From NCBI RefSeq assembly GCF_014203155.1, contig NZ_JACHIK010000001.1:372001-436000 (forward strand): a stretch of 64,000 nucleotides of DNA. The letters run 5' to 3'. Positions 16,608 to 24,816 of this stretch are shown here, in pieces. The DNA is from Shinella fusca (GTDB taxonomy: Bacteria; Pseudomonadota; Alphaproteobacteria; Rhizobiales; Rhizobiaceae). Within the stretch, counting starts at the first letter, position 1. Each line of letters begins with the position of its first letter. Below the pieces are notes generated by a model, which worked only from the letters and a program-made list of their open reading frames with translations, was not told where the DNA came from and did no database searches. Both the position numbers and the translations under genes were made by a program.

Positions 16608-17315
16608 TCAGGCGATCGCCGCCTGGTGCACGACGATGCGCGCGTGATAGGGCACGCGCTTGTAGAGGTCGAGCACATCCTGGTTGACGAGCCGCACGCA
16701 GCCGGACGAGGTCGCCTTGCCGATGGATTTCCATTCCGGCGAGCCGTGCAGCCTGTAGAGCGTATCCTTGCCGTTCTGGAAGATGTAGAGGGCGCGCGCG
16801 CCGAGCGGGTTCTTGATGCCCGGGTCCATGCCGCCGTTCTCGACGGAATATCTGGCAAGATGCGGCTGGCGCTTGATCATGTCGTCCGGCACCTTCCAGC
16901 GCGGCCAGGGCTGGCGCCACTGGATGACGCCCTCGCCCTCCCAGGCAAAGCCGTCGCGGCCGATGCCGACGCCGTAGCGCATCGCCGTGCCGCCGGGCTC
17001 AACCACATAGAGGAAGCGCGAGGCGGTATCGACGACGACCGTGCCCGCCGGCTCGCCGGTCGGGTCCTTCACGCGCTGGCGGTAGTATTTCGGGTCGATC
17101 TGCCTGTAGGGAATGGCCGGGATGAGATGCCCGCCGTCCTCGACCGCCGCATAGCGCGCCGCCAGTTCCTCATCGCTCGCCGGCACGATCGGATAGCTGA
17201 CCTTCTGGGGGACCGGCGCCTTCAGCGCGGCCGTCTGTGCGGTCGTGCATCCTGCGAGCGCGGCGGTCGCGCCGAGGAGGAAGGTTCTGCGCGACAGGGT
17301 GCACACGGTAGACAT
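16608..17315 (-). CDS. L,D-transpeptidase (YkuD) lipoprotein
   Basis: 235 residues. The start MSTVCTLSRRTFLLGATAAL gives a Tat-like SRRTFLL motif joined to a lipobox (LAGC, Cys at residue 23), so an exported lipoprotein is expected. The YkuD catalytic region is present: HGSPEWKSIGKATSSGCVRL, with the nucleophile Cys. The usual His before Gly-Cys is Ser here (SSGC instead of SHGC). These enzymes make 3-3 crosslinks in peptidoglycan or attach proteins to it. It is convergent with the PotD-like gene, separated by 13 bp, and clusters with a GH25 lysozyme gene. Confidence 0.92.
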   Translation of the reverse strand: MSTVCTLSRRTFLLGATAALAGCTTAQTAALKAPVPQKVSYPIVPASDEELAARYAAVEDGGHLIPAIPYRQIDPKYYRQRVKDPTGEPAGTVVVDTASRFLYVVEPGGTAMRYGVGIGRDGFAWEGEGVIQWRQPWPRWKVPDDMIKRQPHLARYSVENGGMDPGIKNPLGARALYIFQNGKDTLYRLHGSPEWKSIGKATSSGCVRLVNQDVLDLYKRVPYHARIVVHQAAIA

Positions 17316-17477
17316 TCTCGATGGACTCCACTCGGATAGAGGATTGAGGCCGATGGCTAGCCAAAGCGCAGCTGGACTGGCAAGAAGCGGGCGGTTCACA
17401 TCTTCGGCATCGGCCGCCCCTTTCCGGCGATAGATGCAAAGCGGCCACGCCCGCAGCAGCGGAAGGAGGAAAACGCC

Positions 17478-18083
17478 ATGGCACCTGTGGAAATCGACCC
17501 CGCCCGCATCCGGGAGTTTCCCGACCCCGACAGCTTCTACATCTGGCTCGCCGAAAACCACCAAAGCGCGCCCGAGGTCTGGATCAAAATCCACAAGCGC
17601 GGCTCGGGCCTCGCGTCGATCACGCCCGAGGAGGCGATCGAGGCCGTGCTGTGCTGGGGCTGGATCGACGGCCTGCGCAAGGGGCTCGACGAGACGAGCT
17701 TCCTCCAGCGCTACAGCCCGCGTGCCAAGCGCGGCGTCTGGAGCAGGAAGAACGTCGAGACCGTCGGCCGGCTGATCGAGAGCGGCCGCATGACCGAGCA
17801 CGGGATGAAGCAGGTGAAGGCCGCCAGGGCGGACGGGCGCTGGGACAGGGCCTATGGCAGCGGCAAGGGGCTGAAGATCCCGCCGGACCTGCAGGCCGCC
17901 ATCGACGCGGAGCCGGCAGCAAGGGAGATGCTCGGAAAGCTCACCGAGCAGAACCGCTTCGCGCTCGCCTTCCGCGTCCACAACCTCAAGACCGAGGCCG
18001 CGCGCAAGCGGAAGATCGAAGCCTTCGTGGACATGCTCAGGCGCGGCGAGACGATCTATCCGCAGAGGCCCAAATCATCCTAG
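17478..18083 (+). CDS. YdeI/OmdA-family protein
   Basis: 201 residues, cytoplasmic, no signal. The start has GGAGGAAAA a few nt upstream. Family sequence includes FYIWLAENHQSAPEVWIKIH, AVLCWGWIDGLRKGLDE and RYSPRAKRGVWSRKN, with the C-terminal OmdA-like part (ALAFRVHNLKTEAARKRKIE). The family is annotated as bacteriocin-protection or OmpD-associated; its biochemical activity is not established. Its stop overlaps that of the convergent GH25 gene by 4 bp. A stress-related role near the cell-wall genes is possible. Confidence 0.85.
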   Translation: MAPVEIDPARIREFPDPDSFYIWLAENHQSAPEVWIKIHKRGSGLASITPEEAIEAVLCWGWIDGLRKGLDETSFLQRYSPRAKRGVWSRKNVETVGRLIESGRMTEHGMKQVKAARADGRWDRAYGSGKGLKIPPDLQAAIDAEPAAREMLGKLTEQNRFALAFRVHNLKTEAARKRKIEAFVDMLRRGETIYPQRPKSS

Positions 18084-19093
18084 CTCGACTGGCCGGCCAG
18101 CCAGTTGTGCCAGTCGCCCTCGCTGCCCGAGAAGACGTTGAGGTCGATGCGGCCGGAAACGCCGTGCGACAGGCCCGAGCCCGAATATTGCCAGAACATC
18201 CAGCGGCGGTCCGGGTAGCGCTTGGAGGGATGCGCGGCGACCGAGCGCAGCCAGAACGGATAGCCCTTCAGCTCGCCCTGCAGGTTGTCCTCGTAGAAAT
18301 CGGGCGCGGTGTAGATGATCGGGCGCTTGCCGTAGTGCCGCTCCAGCTTGTCGAGGAAGACCTGCATCTTCTCCAGCACGCGGGCGCGAGAGGGCCGCTT
18401 CTTGCAGGCCGAATCGCCGTTCCATTCCACGTCGATGACCGGCGGCAGCGCATCGGGATCGCGCGGCACGTTGCGGATGAACCAGTCGGCCTGCTCGCCG
18501 GCGGTGCGGCACCAGTAGAAGAAGTGATAGGCGCCGCGGCGGATGCCCGCTTCCTTCGTGCGCCGCCAGTTGGTCTGGAACATCGGGTCGAGATGATCAC
18601 CGCCGTCCGTCGCCTTGATGAAGGCGAAGTTGGCGCCCTGCGTGCGCAACCGCGTCCAGTCGATATCGCCCTGCCAGCGCGAGACGTCGACGCCGTGCAC
18701 CTGGTAGTGCCGCGGCGCACGCTTGCCGAAATTGATGGGATGGGCGTCGCGGAACTGCTGGCTGTAGATGCGCGAGCGCTTGCGCGAACGGCCTTCGGAG
18801 GATTGCTCGCCGGCAGGCCGCTCCAGCGGGATCGCCGTCTGCTGCGTCATGGTCTCGAAGACGCGGGTTTCCGGCACCGGGCCGGCCCAGGCGAGGATTT
18901 CCTGCGCGTCGTCCGCCTTTACCGGGCTTTCGCCCACCGCCACTTCCGGCACCGGCCCGCCGCCCTTGCTGACGGAGCCCGTGGTCTCGACGGACGGCTT
19001 GATCGCAAGCGCCGTCTCCGGGCTCGTGCTCGACGCGCAGCCTGCAAGGAAGACGCAGCCGGAAAGGGCCGCCGTAAGGACCGAAAGACGCAT
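18080..19093 (-). CDS. GH25 lysozyme-like lipoprotein
   Basis: 337 residues. The start MRLSVLTAALSGCVFLAGC is chosen for its signal peptide and lipobox (FLAGC); a TTG seven codons earlier is unlikely. After a ~110-residue disordered linker the GH25 domain begins at VHGVDVSRWQGDIDW and carries the acidic catalytic pair in DVSRWQG and PPVIDVEWNGDS. Other family motifs are KATDGGDHLDPMF, AYHFFYWCRTAGEQADWF and MFWQYSGSG. GH25 enzymes cleave the N-acetylmuramyl-N-acetylglucosamine bond. A lipid anchor suggests local wall remodelling rather than lysis. Confidence 0.92.
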   Translation of the reverse strand: MRLSVLTAALSGCVFLAGCASSTSPETALAIKPSVETTGSVSKGGGPVPEVAVGESPVKADDAQEILAWAGPVPETRVFETMTQQTAIPLERPAGEQSSEGRSRKRSRIYSQQFRDAHPINFGKRAPRHYQVHGVDVSRWQGDIDWTRLRTQGANFAFIKATDGGDHLDPMFQTNWRRTKEAGIRRGAYHFFYWCRTAGEQADWFIRNVPRDPDALPPVIDVEWNGDSACKKRPSRARVLEKMQVFLDKLERHYGKRPIIYTAPDFYEDNLQGELKGYPFWLRSVAAHPSKRYPDRRWMFWQYSGSGLSHGVSGRIDLNVFSGSEGDWHNWLAGQSS

Positions 19094-19229
19094 GGGCACT
19101 CGCACGCAATACAAACCGAAGCCCGCCCGCTCGATGCCGGGACGGAATTACTAACGGAAGATTACCGCGAAATGTTAAATGCAACGTTTACGGCCGGGTG
19201 TGTCCTTTCAAACACTTAGCCTTGCCGGC

Positions 19230-20888
19230 TCACACCGGCACGTAACCGATGCCCTTCGCCTCGATCTCCTCGAAGGATTCCTCATAGCCCGCATCCGCAT
19301 AGCGGATGACGCCGAGGGCGGTATCGTTGGTCAGCGCATGCTCCAGCCGCTCGGCGGCCGCCGGCGTGCCGTCGGCGATGAGCGTCACGCCGCAGCTCGT
19401 CATGTAGCCGGCATAGCCGCCGCCGCCGGAATGGACGACGACGAGGTCGGCCATGGAGGAGGAGAGCAGCATGGCGTCGAGCAGCGGCCAGTCGGCGATG
19501 GCGTCCGAGCCGTCCTTCATGCGCTCCGTCATGATGTTGGGATGGGCCATGGCGCCGGCGTCGAGATGGTCGCGCGAGAAGGCGATCGGCCCCTTCAATT
19601 CGCCGGCGGCGACCAGCTTGTTGACGGCGAGCGCCAGCGCGGTGCGCTCGCCGTGGCCGAGCCAGGCGATGCGCGCCGGCAGGCCCTCGAAGGGGATGTT
19701 TTCGCGCGCGAGGCGGATCCAGTTGGTGACGATCCGGTTGTCCGGGAACATCTCCAGCACGAGGTCGTCGATGCGGGCGATGTCGCTCTCCTCGCCGGAA
19801 AGGGCCATCCAGCGGAACGGGCCGATGGCCCGCGCGAAGAGCGGACGCAGATAGGCCTCGGTGAAGATCGGAATATCGAAGGCGTTGGCGATGCCCCCTT
19901 CCCGCGCCTGCGTGCGGATGAGGTTGCCGTTGTCGAAGACCTCGGCGCCCCTCTTCTGGAATTCCAGCATGGCCGAGACGTGCTCGACGATGGAGGCCCG
20001 GCTTGCCGCCATGAGCTGCCCCTGCCCGTCGTCGCGAAGGCCCTTCACCTGATCGAGGCTCATGCCCTTCGGCACGTAGCCGTAGACGAGGTCGTGCGCC
20101 GAGGTCTGGTCGGTGACGATATCCGGCACGATGCCGCGCCGGGCGATCTCCGGATAGACCTCCGCCGCATTGCCGACGAGGCCGATGGAGGTGGCGCGCT
20201 TATCCTTCACCGCCTCGTCGATCATGGCGAGCGCCGTATCGAGGTCCGGCGCAACCTGTTCCAGATAGCCGGCGGCCCTGCGCTTGGCGGCGCGCTCGGG
20301 GTCGATGTCGACGCAGAGGATCGCCGCGCCCGCCATGCGCCCGGCAAGCGGCTGCGCCCCGCCCATGCCGCCGAGGCCGGCCGTCAGGATGAAGCGCCCG
20401 GCGAGGCTGCCGCCGAAGCGTTTTTCCGCGATCCGCATGAAGATCTCGTAGGTGCCCTGGATGACGCCCTGGCTGCCGATATATTGCCAGGCGCCGGCCG
20501 TCAGCCCGCCCCAGCAGATCAGCCCCTTGCGCTGGAGCTCGTAGAAGACCTCCGCCTTGGCCCATTGCCCGACGATATTGCAGTTCGCCATGATGACGAG
20601 CGGCGCCTTCGCATGGGTCTTGAGGAGACCGACCGGCTTGCCCGACTGGATGAGCAGCGTCTGGTCCTCGTCCATCCCGGTGAGCGCCTTGACGATGGCC
20701 CGGTGCGAAGCCCAGTTGCGCGCCGCCTTGCCGAGCGCGGCATAGACGACGAGATTGTCCGGGTCCTCGCCGACCGAAAGCACGTTCTCCAGGAGCCGCA
20801 AGAGCCCCTCCTGCCGCCAGCCCTTCGCCCGCAGCTCCGGGCCGCCGGGAATGGGGTAGTTCGGATGCCGAGGGTTGGGCTTGGGCAT
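19230..20888 (-). CDS. hutU: urocanate hydratase family protein, probable thiourocanate hydratase
   Basis: 552 residues, full-length urocanase. Signature parts are LLIQSGKPVGLLKTH, AGAWQYIGSQGVIQGTYEIF, the NAD-binding LGGMGGAQPLAGRMAG and VVHSGGGGYAGYMTSCGVTL. Urocanase adds water to urocanate with tightly bound NAD+. Here the cluster contains no canonical histidine ammonia-lyase or HutI; it pairs with a DUF917 desulfurase-family gene, a hydantoinase, an N-carbamoylase and an MIO-less lyase. I therefore infer that it hydrates thiourocanate to a thiohydantoin propionate. It is the last gene of the leftward operon, after a palindromic element. A plain HutU role cannot be excluded. Confidence 0.9.
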   Translation of the reverse strand: MPKPNPRHPNYPIPGGPELRAKGWRQEGLLRLLENVLSVGEDPDNLVVYAALGKAARNWASHRAIVKALTGMDEDQTLLIQSGKPVGLLKTHAKAPLVIMANCNIVGQWAKAEVFYELQRKGLICWGGLTAGAWQYIGSQGVIQGTYEIFMRIAEKRFGGSLAGRFILTAGLGGMGGAQPLAGRMAGAAILCVDIDPERAAKRRAAGYLEQVAPDLDTALAMIDEAVKDKRATSIGLVGNAAEVYPEIARRGIVPDIVTDQTSAHDLVYGYVPKGMSLDQVKGLRDDGQGQLMAASRASIVEHVSAMLEFQKRGAEVFDNGNLIRTQAREGGIANAFDIPIFTEAYLRPLFARAIGPFRWMALSGEESDIARIDDLVLEMFPDNRIVTNWIRLARENIPFEGLPARIAWLGHGERTALALAVNKLVAAGELKGPIAFSRDHLDAGAMAHPNIMTERMKDGSDAIADWPLLDAMLLSSSMADLVVVHSGGGGYAGYMTSCGVTLIADGTPAAAERLEHALTNDTALGVIRYADAGYEESFEEIEAKGIGYVPV

Positions 20889-20923
20889 GGGTGTCTCCTC
20901 AGATAGGTTGTGCTGGGAGGCTC

Positions 20924-21043
20924 ACCCCCCTCTGCCCTGCCGGGCATCTCCCCCACAGGTGGGGAGATCGAATCGTGGCCCCGCTTCGCCCCAAGCCGAT
21001 CTCCCCCCTTGTGGGGGAGATGCCCGGCAGGGCAGAGGGGGGT
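20924..21043. repeat. intergenic palindromic element, type B
   Basis: A 120-bp element with inverted ends ACCCCCCTCTGCCCTGCC and GGCAGGGCAGAGGGGGGT; the inner arms are GGGCATCTCCCCC and GGGGGAGATGCCC. It lies inside the ergothioneine-type operon, between the DUF917 and urocanase genes. Four related copies occur at about 29.7, 31.4, 45.6 and 50.1 kb. Confidence 0.9.
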
Positions 21044-21061
21044 ACGGCCGCAAATGCTTCT

Positions 21062-22159
21062 CTAAGCCACCGTCTCCAGCGCATACCGCGCCAGCTCGAT
21101 CCCCATCGCCTTCTCCACCGAGGGATAGACCGAGGGATCGAGCACGCTCGAAGCCAGCGGGATGACCGTCTTCGGTACATGCAGCACGAAGACCCTCATG
21201 CCGACCTCCAGTTGCCCGACGCTGAGCGGCTCGCCCTCCGGCGACAGCGTGGTGATGACGTCCGGGAAGGTCGCGAGGCGCCGGCCCTCGCCGCTTTCCA
21301 CCGCCATGTATTCGTTCATCACATGCAGCACCGTCGCCTTGCCGCCCGTGCCCAGCGTCACCGTGCCGATGTCGAAGGCCTCGTTGGTATAGGCGACCGC
21401 CTTGCCGGTGATCGCGCCCTCGGCGAGGATCGCCCCGCCCGTCGTCTTCACGATGGCGTCGATCACCGCCGAGCCGCCCTTGCCCTCCGCCGCGAGGATC
21501 GCCTCGCCGAGCGTGAGCGCCAGCGAAATACCGCCGAGCGCCGCATTCCGGCGCACATAGGAGGCACGCAGCGGATTGCGGCAAGAGGCGATGAAGCCGC
21601 CGGACATGTCGGCGGCGGTGCGCAGGATCGGCGAGACCTTCGCCGTCGCGCCGCGCACGACGAGCTCGATATAGCGGTTCTCCTCGCGATTGCCGCCGAC
21701 GGCCGTCTGGATCATCTGCTCCGGCGAGCCCGCCATGCCGATGGAGCCCATGTCGCCCGTCGGGTGCGCGCGCATGTCGCCAACGGCGTCCAGCACCTTC
21801 GTGCCGAGGATCGCCGAGGGCAGCCAGCCGTTCAGCGTCGAGGATTTTCCGTTCTGCCCCACCATCAGCGCAGAGACCTTCTCGCCCAGCGCCTCCTGCA
21901 AGAGCTCCACGGCCTTCACATAGTCGACGCCGCGCATCTCCCAGGGCGTGGTGGAGGCCGGCGCGCCGATGGCCGCCGCCGTCGCCACCCAGTCGTGGTC
22001 GTCGAGCTCGTCGATGGAGACGAGCTCCGGCTTGCCGATGGAGACCGCGGCATAGCCGAGCATGCGGCCGTGGTCCGCCCAGCCGCCGCCGCCCGCGGCA
22101 TAGACCGAGCCGCCCTTGACCGCCGCCTCGACGTCTTTTTCCTTTAGAATCCGGCCCAT
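21062..22159 (-). CDS. DUF917 / S-methyl-thiohydantoin desulfurase family protein
   Basis: 365 residues, two-domain DUF917 protein (AAGGGGWADHGRMLG near the N-terminus; VGGNREENRYIELVV, LALTLGEAILAAEGKG and DVITTLSPEGEPLSV later). The family has been linked to S-methyl-thiohydantoin desulfurases. In the ergothioneine route the thioxo-imidazolidinone propionate must lose its sulfur to give hydantoin-5-propionate; this gene is the natural candidate. Its ATG overlaps the stop of the N-carbamoylase gene by one base (TGATG), so the two are translationally coupled. Without the cluster context the family would only support a hydantoin-related function. Confidence 0.85.
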   Translation of the reverse strand: MGRILKEKDVEAAVKGGSVYAAGGGGWADHGRMLGYAAVSIGKPELVSIDELDDHDWVATAAAIGAPASTTPWEMRGVDYVKAVELLQEALGEKVSALMVGQNGKSSTLNGWLPSAILGTKVLDAVGDMRAHPTGDMGSIGMAGSPEQMIQTAVGGNREENRYIELVVRGATAKVSPILRTAADMSGGFIASCRNPLRASYVRRNAALGGISLALTLGEAILAAEGKGGSAVIDAIVKTTGGAILAEGAITGKAVAYTNEAFDIGTVTLGTGGKATVLHVMNEYMAVESGEGRRLATFPDVITTLSPEGEPLSVGQLEVGMRVFVLHVPKTVIPLASSVLDPSVYPSVEKAMGIELARYALETVA

Positions 22160-23427
22160 CAGGCACCCTCCTGAATCAATGTCTCATCAAGCTGAATCAC
22201 TGCGTTAAACAGCACCGCCGCGCCGAGCGCGATGTCGTCGGTCTCGGCAAATTCCTCCGGCGCATGGCTGCGCCCGCCGAGGCACGGCACGAAGATCATC
22301 GCCGCCCGCGTCACCTTCGCCATGAAGGCCGTGTCGTGCCCCGCGCCGGAGGCCATGCGCCGGTGGCGCGCGCCGACGGCCTCGCAGGCCGCGTCCAGCA
22401 CGTCGAGCACCAGCGGATCGCCCGGCGTCGGCATGTTGTCGGAGATGCGCCGCGGCGGGGCGGTGGCGGTGCCCGTCTCGCGCGCGACCTGTTCGGCCAG
22501 CCGGTCGACGGACGCCGAAAAGAGGTCCATCGCCGCGCGCTCCTCCGCCCGGGCATCGATGAGGAGGCGCGCGCGGGAGGGCACGACATTGGCCGCATTC
22601 GGCTCGATGGAGAATTCCCCCACCGTCGCGGTGAAATGCCCCGGCCCTTCCGAAAGCGACGTCGCCAGCGCCTCGATGCCCGTCACCAGCCGCGCGGCGG
22701 CGGCGAGCGCATCGGCGCGCCGGCCCATCGGCGTCGTGCCGGCATGGTCCGCCCGGCCCTCGACGACGATCTCGATGCGCGTGATCCCGGCAATCGCCGT
22801 CACGACGCCGATGTCGAGCTTCTCGCTCTCCAGCACCGGCCCCTGCTCGATATGCAGTTCCAGAAAGGCGGCGATGTCCCTGCGGGCCTCGGCGGCGATG
22901 CGCGCCGGGTCGCCGCCAGCCTCGCGGATGCCCTCTTCCAGCGTCAGCCCGTTGCTCTCGCGGGAAAGCCAGTCCTCAGGCAGCACGCCGGCCATGCCGC
23001 GGCTGCCGATGCAGGAGACGCCGAAGATCGACACCTCCTCGGCAAGGAAATCGACGATCTCCAGGTCGTGGTCGAGCACAATGCCCTTGTCGGCGAGCGC
23101 GCGGGCCACCTCCAGCGCCACCGCGACGCCCGCGATACCGTCGTAGCGCCCGCCATCCGGCACCGTGTCCGAGTGGGAACCGAGCATGATCGTGCCGCTG
23201 CCGGGCTTGCGGCCCGCACGCCGGCCGATCAGGTTGCCCGCCGCGTCGATGCGCGTTTCAAGCCCAGCGGCCCGGAATTTTTCCAGAAGAAAATCCCGCC
23301 CTGCCGGGAACAGGGCGGTAAAGGCACGCCGCGTATAGGGCCGGCCGGGCTCGGTGAGCCGGGCAAGGCCATCGATCACCTCCGCAATGCGCGCGGGGTC
23401 GACGGGCAGGTTGGTCGGGCGGGCCAT
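22159..23427 (-). CDS. M20-family N-carbamoyl-L-amino acid hydrolase
   Basis: 422 residues. The start MARPTNLPVDPARI (GGAGCG about 10 nt upstream) is chosen over a longer frame that runs into the upstream gene. Binuclear metal ligands are visible in GSHSDTVPDGGRYDG, VDFLAEEVSIFG and FLELHIEQGP, with the C-terminal PCLGGRSHAPEEF. The dimerisation-domain motif VEGRADHAGTTPMGRRADAL is typical of hydantoin-utilising carbamoylases and allantoate amidohydrolases. The likely reaction here is N-carbamoyl-L-glutamate to glutamate, CO2 and ammonia, following the hydantoinase encoded just upstream. Confidence 0.9.
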   Translation of the reverse strand: MARPTNLPVDPARIAEVIDGLARLTEPGRPYTRRAFTALFPAGRDFLLEKFRAAGLETRIDAAGNLIGRRAGRKPGSGTIMLGSHSDTVPDGGRYDGIAGVAVALEVARALADKGIVLDHDLEIVDFLAEEVSIFGVSCIGSRGMAGVLPEDWLSRESNGLTLEEGIREAGGDPARIAAEARRDIAAFLELHIEQGPVLESEKLDIGVVTAIAGITRIEIVVEGRADHAGTTPMGRRADALAAAARLVTGIEALATSLSEGPGHFTATVGEFSIEPNAANVVPSRARLLIDARAEERAAMDLFSASVDRLAEQVARETGTATAPPRRISDNMPTPGDPLVLDVLDAACEAVGARHRRMASGAGHDTAFMAKVTRAAMIFVPCLGGRSHAPEEFAETDDIALGAAVLFNAVIQLDETLIQEGA

Positions 23428-23429
23428 TC

Positions 23430-24806
23430 TCAGGCGCTCCTTAAGACGAGCGTCGGCAGCGGCCGCACGAAGGCGCCGGTGCCAGGCTCGGCAAGCACCT
23501 TCGTGCCGTCGAAGGCGAGCCTGCCGCGCAGATAGGTCGCGGAAACGCGCCACGGCAGGCGGATGCCGTTATAGGGCGACCAGCCGACGACGTTGTGGCC
23601 GCTCGCCGCCGCGTCATAGGTGTAGGGCTCGGGCGTCAGCACGGTGATGTCGGCATCCTTGCCGGCCTCCAGCGCACCCTTGACATGATCGAGCCGGAAA
23701 TGCCGCGCCGGGTTCAGCGCCATCAGCTCTGCCGCGCGGGTCAGCGGAATGCCGCGCTCCAGCGCGCCCTTGACGAAGAGCGGCACCATGACCTCCAGCC
23801 CCGGCACGCCGGAGGCGTTCGCCAGCATGTCCGGATTGGTCTTGCGGTCCTCCGACCAGCTCACGTGGTCGGTGGAGACGAGTGTGACATTGCCGGCCGC
23901 GACATGCCGCCAGAGCTTTTCCACCTCGGCGCGCGGACGGATCGGCGGATTGATCTTCGCCTTGCCGCCGAGCCGGGCGACGTCGTTCTCCTCGTCGAGC
24001 GTCAGGTAGTGGATGCAGCACTCGATGGTCGCGCGAAAACCCTGCGCACGGTAGGCGGCCGCGATCTCGTAGCCGCGGCCGAGCGAGCAATGCACGACAT
24101 GGGCCGGGCACCCCGTCGCCGCGCCCGTCTCGTAGATCTGGTTGGAGGCGAGCAATTCCGTCAGCGGCGGGCGCGACAGGCCGTGCGCGCGGTAATCGGT
24201 GATGCCGGCCGCCTTCACCTTCGCGATGGCCGCACGCACCGCCTCGTCGTCTTCGTTGTGCACGCCGGCCGTCAGCCCCGTCGGCGCGATGGCGCTGAAG
24301 CAGTCCTCCAGCAGCGCGGCGGGAATGCGGGGAAAGCGCTTCGGGTCCGTGCCGAAGGTGGAAAACTTGAAGGCCGCGACGCCCGCTTCCACCATCTCGC
24401 CGATACGCGCCGGCCCCTCCGCGGGATCGACCGTGCCGTAGAGCGCGAAATCCACCCGCGCCTGCGGCGAGGCATGATCGACCTTGATCTTCACCGCTTC
24501 GGCCGAGCAGACGAGATTGCCCTCGTCATAGGGCATGTCGACGATGGTGGTGACGCCGCCGGCCGCCGCCGAGCGGGTCGACCAGAGGAAATCCTCCTGG
24601 TCCTTCTGCGACAGCGAATGGACCTGCGCGTCGATGGCGCCCGGCAGGATCAGCGCGCCGGAGAGGTCGTGCCGTTCCTTGGCCGCCGGCATCGCGCCCT
24701 CACCCACATGCGCCACCTTGCCGTCGCGGACCGCGACATGGCCGCCCTCGACGAGGCGGTCCGGCAGGACCACGGTGCCTTTCAGAACGAGATCGAAATC
24801 GGCCAT
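23430..24806 (-). CDS. cyclic amidohydrolase (hydantoinase/dihydroorotase/allantoinase-like)
   Basis: 458 residues, starting MADFDLVLKGTVVLPDR with TGAGGA nine nt upstream. It has the amidohydrolase barrel with likely metal ligands in GAIDAQVHS (where the usual first His is Gln), the lysine to be carboxylated in VAAFKFSTFG, His in VHNEDDEA and VVHCSLGRG, and Asp in STDHVSW. These enzymes open cyclic ureides. In this operon it would hydrolyse L-hydantoin-5-propionate to N-carbamoyl-L-glutamate. It lies 10 bp after the lyase gene and 2 bp before the carbamoylase gene. Allantoinase is the main alternative on sequence alone. Confidence 0.88.
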   Translation of the reverse strand: MADFDLVLKGTVVLPDRLVEGGHVAVRDGKVAHVGEGAMPAAKERHDLSGALILPGAIDAQVHSLSQKDQEDFLWSTRSAAAGGVTTIVDMPYDEGNLVCSAEAVKIKVDHASPQARVDFALYGTVDPAEGPARIGEMVEAGVAAFKFSTFGTDPKRFPRIPAALLEDCFSAIAPTGLTAGVHNEDDEAVRAAIAKVKAAGITDYRAHGLSRPPLTELLASNQIYETGAATGCPAHVVHCSLGRGYEIAAAYRAQGFRATIECCIHYLTLDEENDVARLGGKAKINPPIRPRAEVEKLWRHVAAGNVTLVSTDHVSWSEDRKTNPDMLANASGVPGLEVMVPLFVKGALERGIPLTRAAELMALNPARHFRLDHVKGALEAGKDADITVLTPEPYTYDAAASGHNVVGWSPYNGIRLPWRVSATYLRGRLAFDGTKVLAEPGTGAFVRPLPTLVLRSA

Positions 24807-24816
24807 CGCGGTATCC

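Noticed and set aside
16589-16613. Hairpin GCCTGAG / CTCAGGC between convergent genes as a terminator
   Set aside because: It overlaps both stop codons, has an 11-nt loop and no T-run. Too weak to call.
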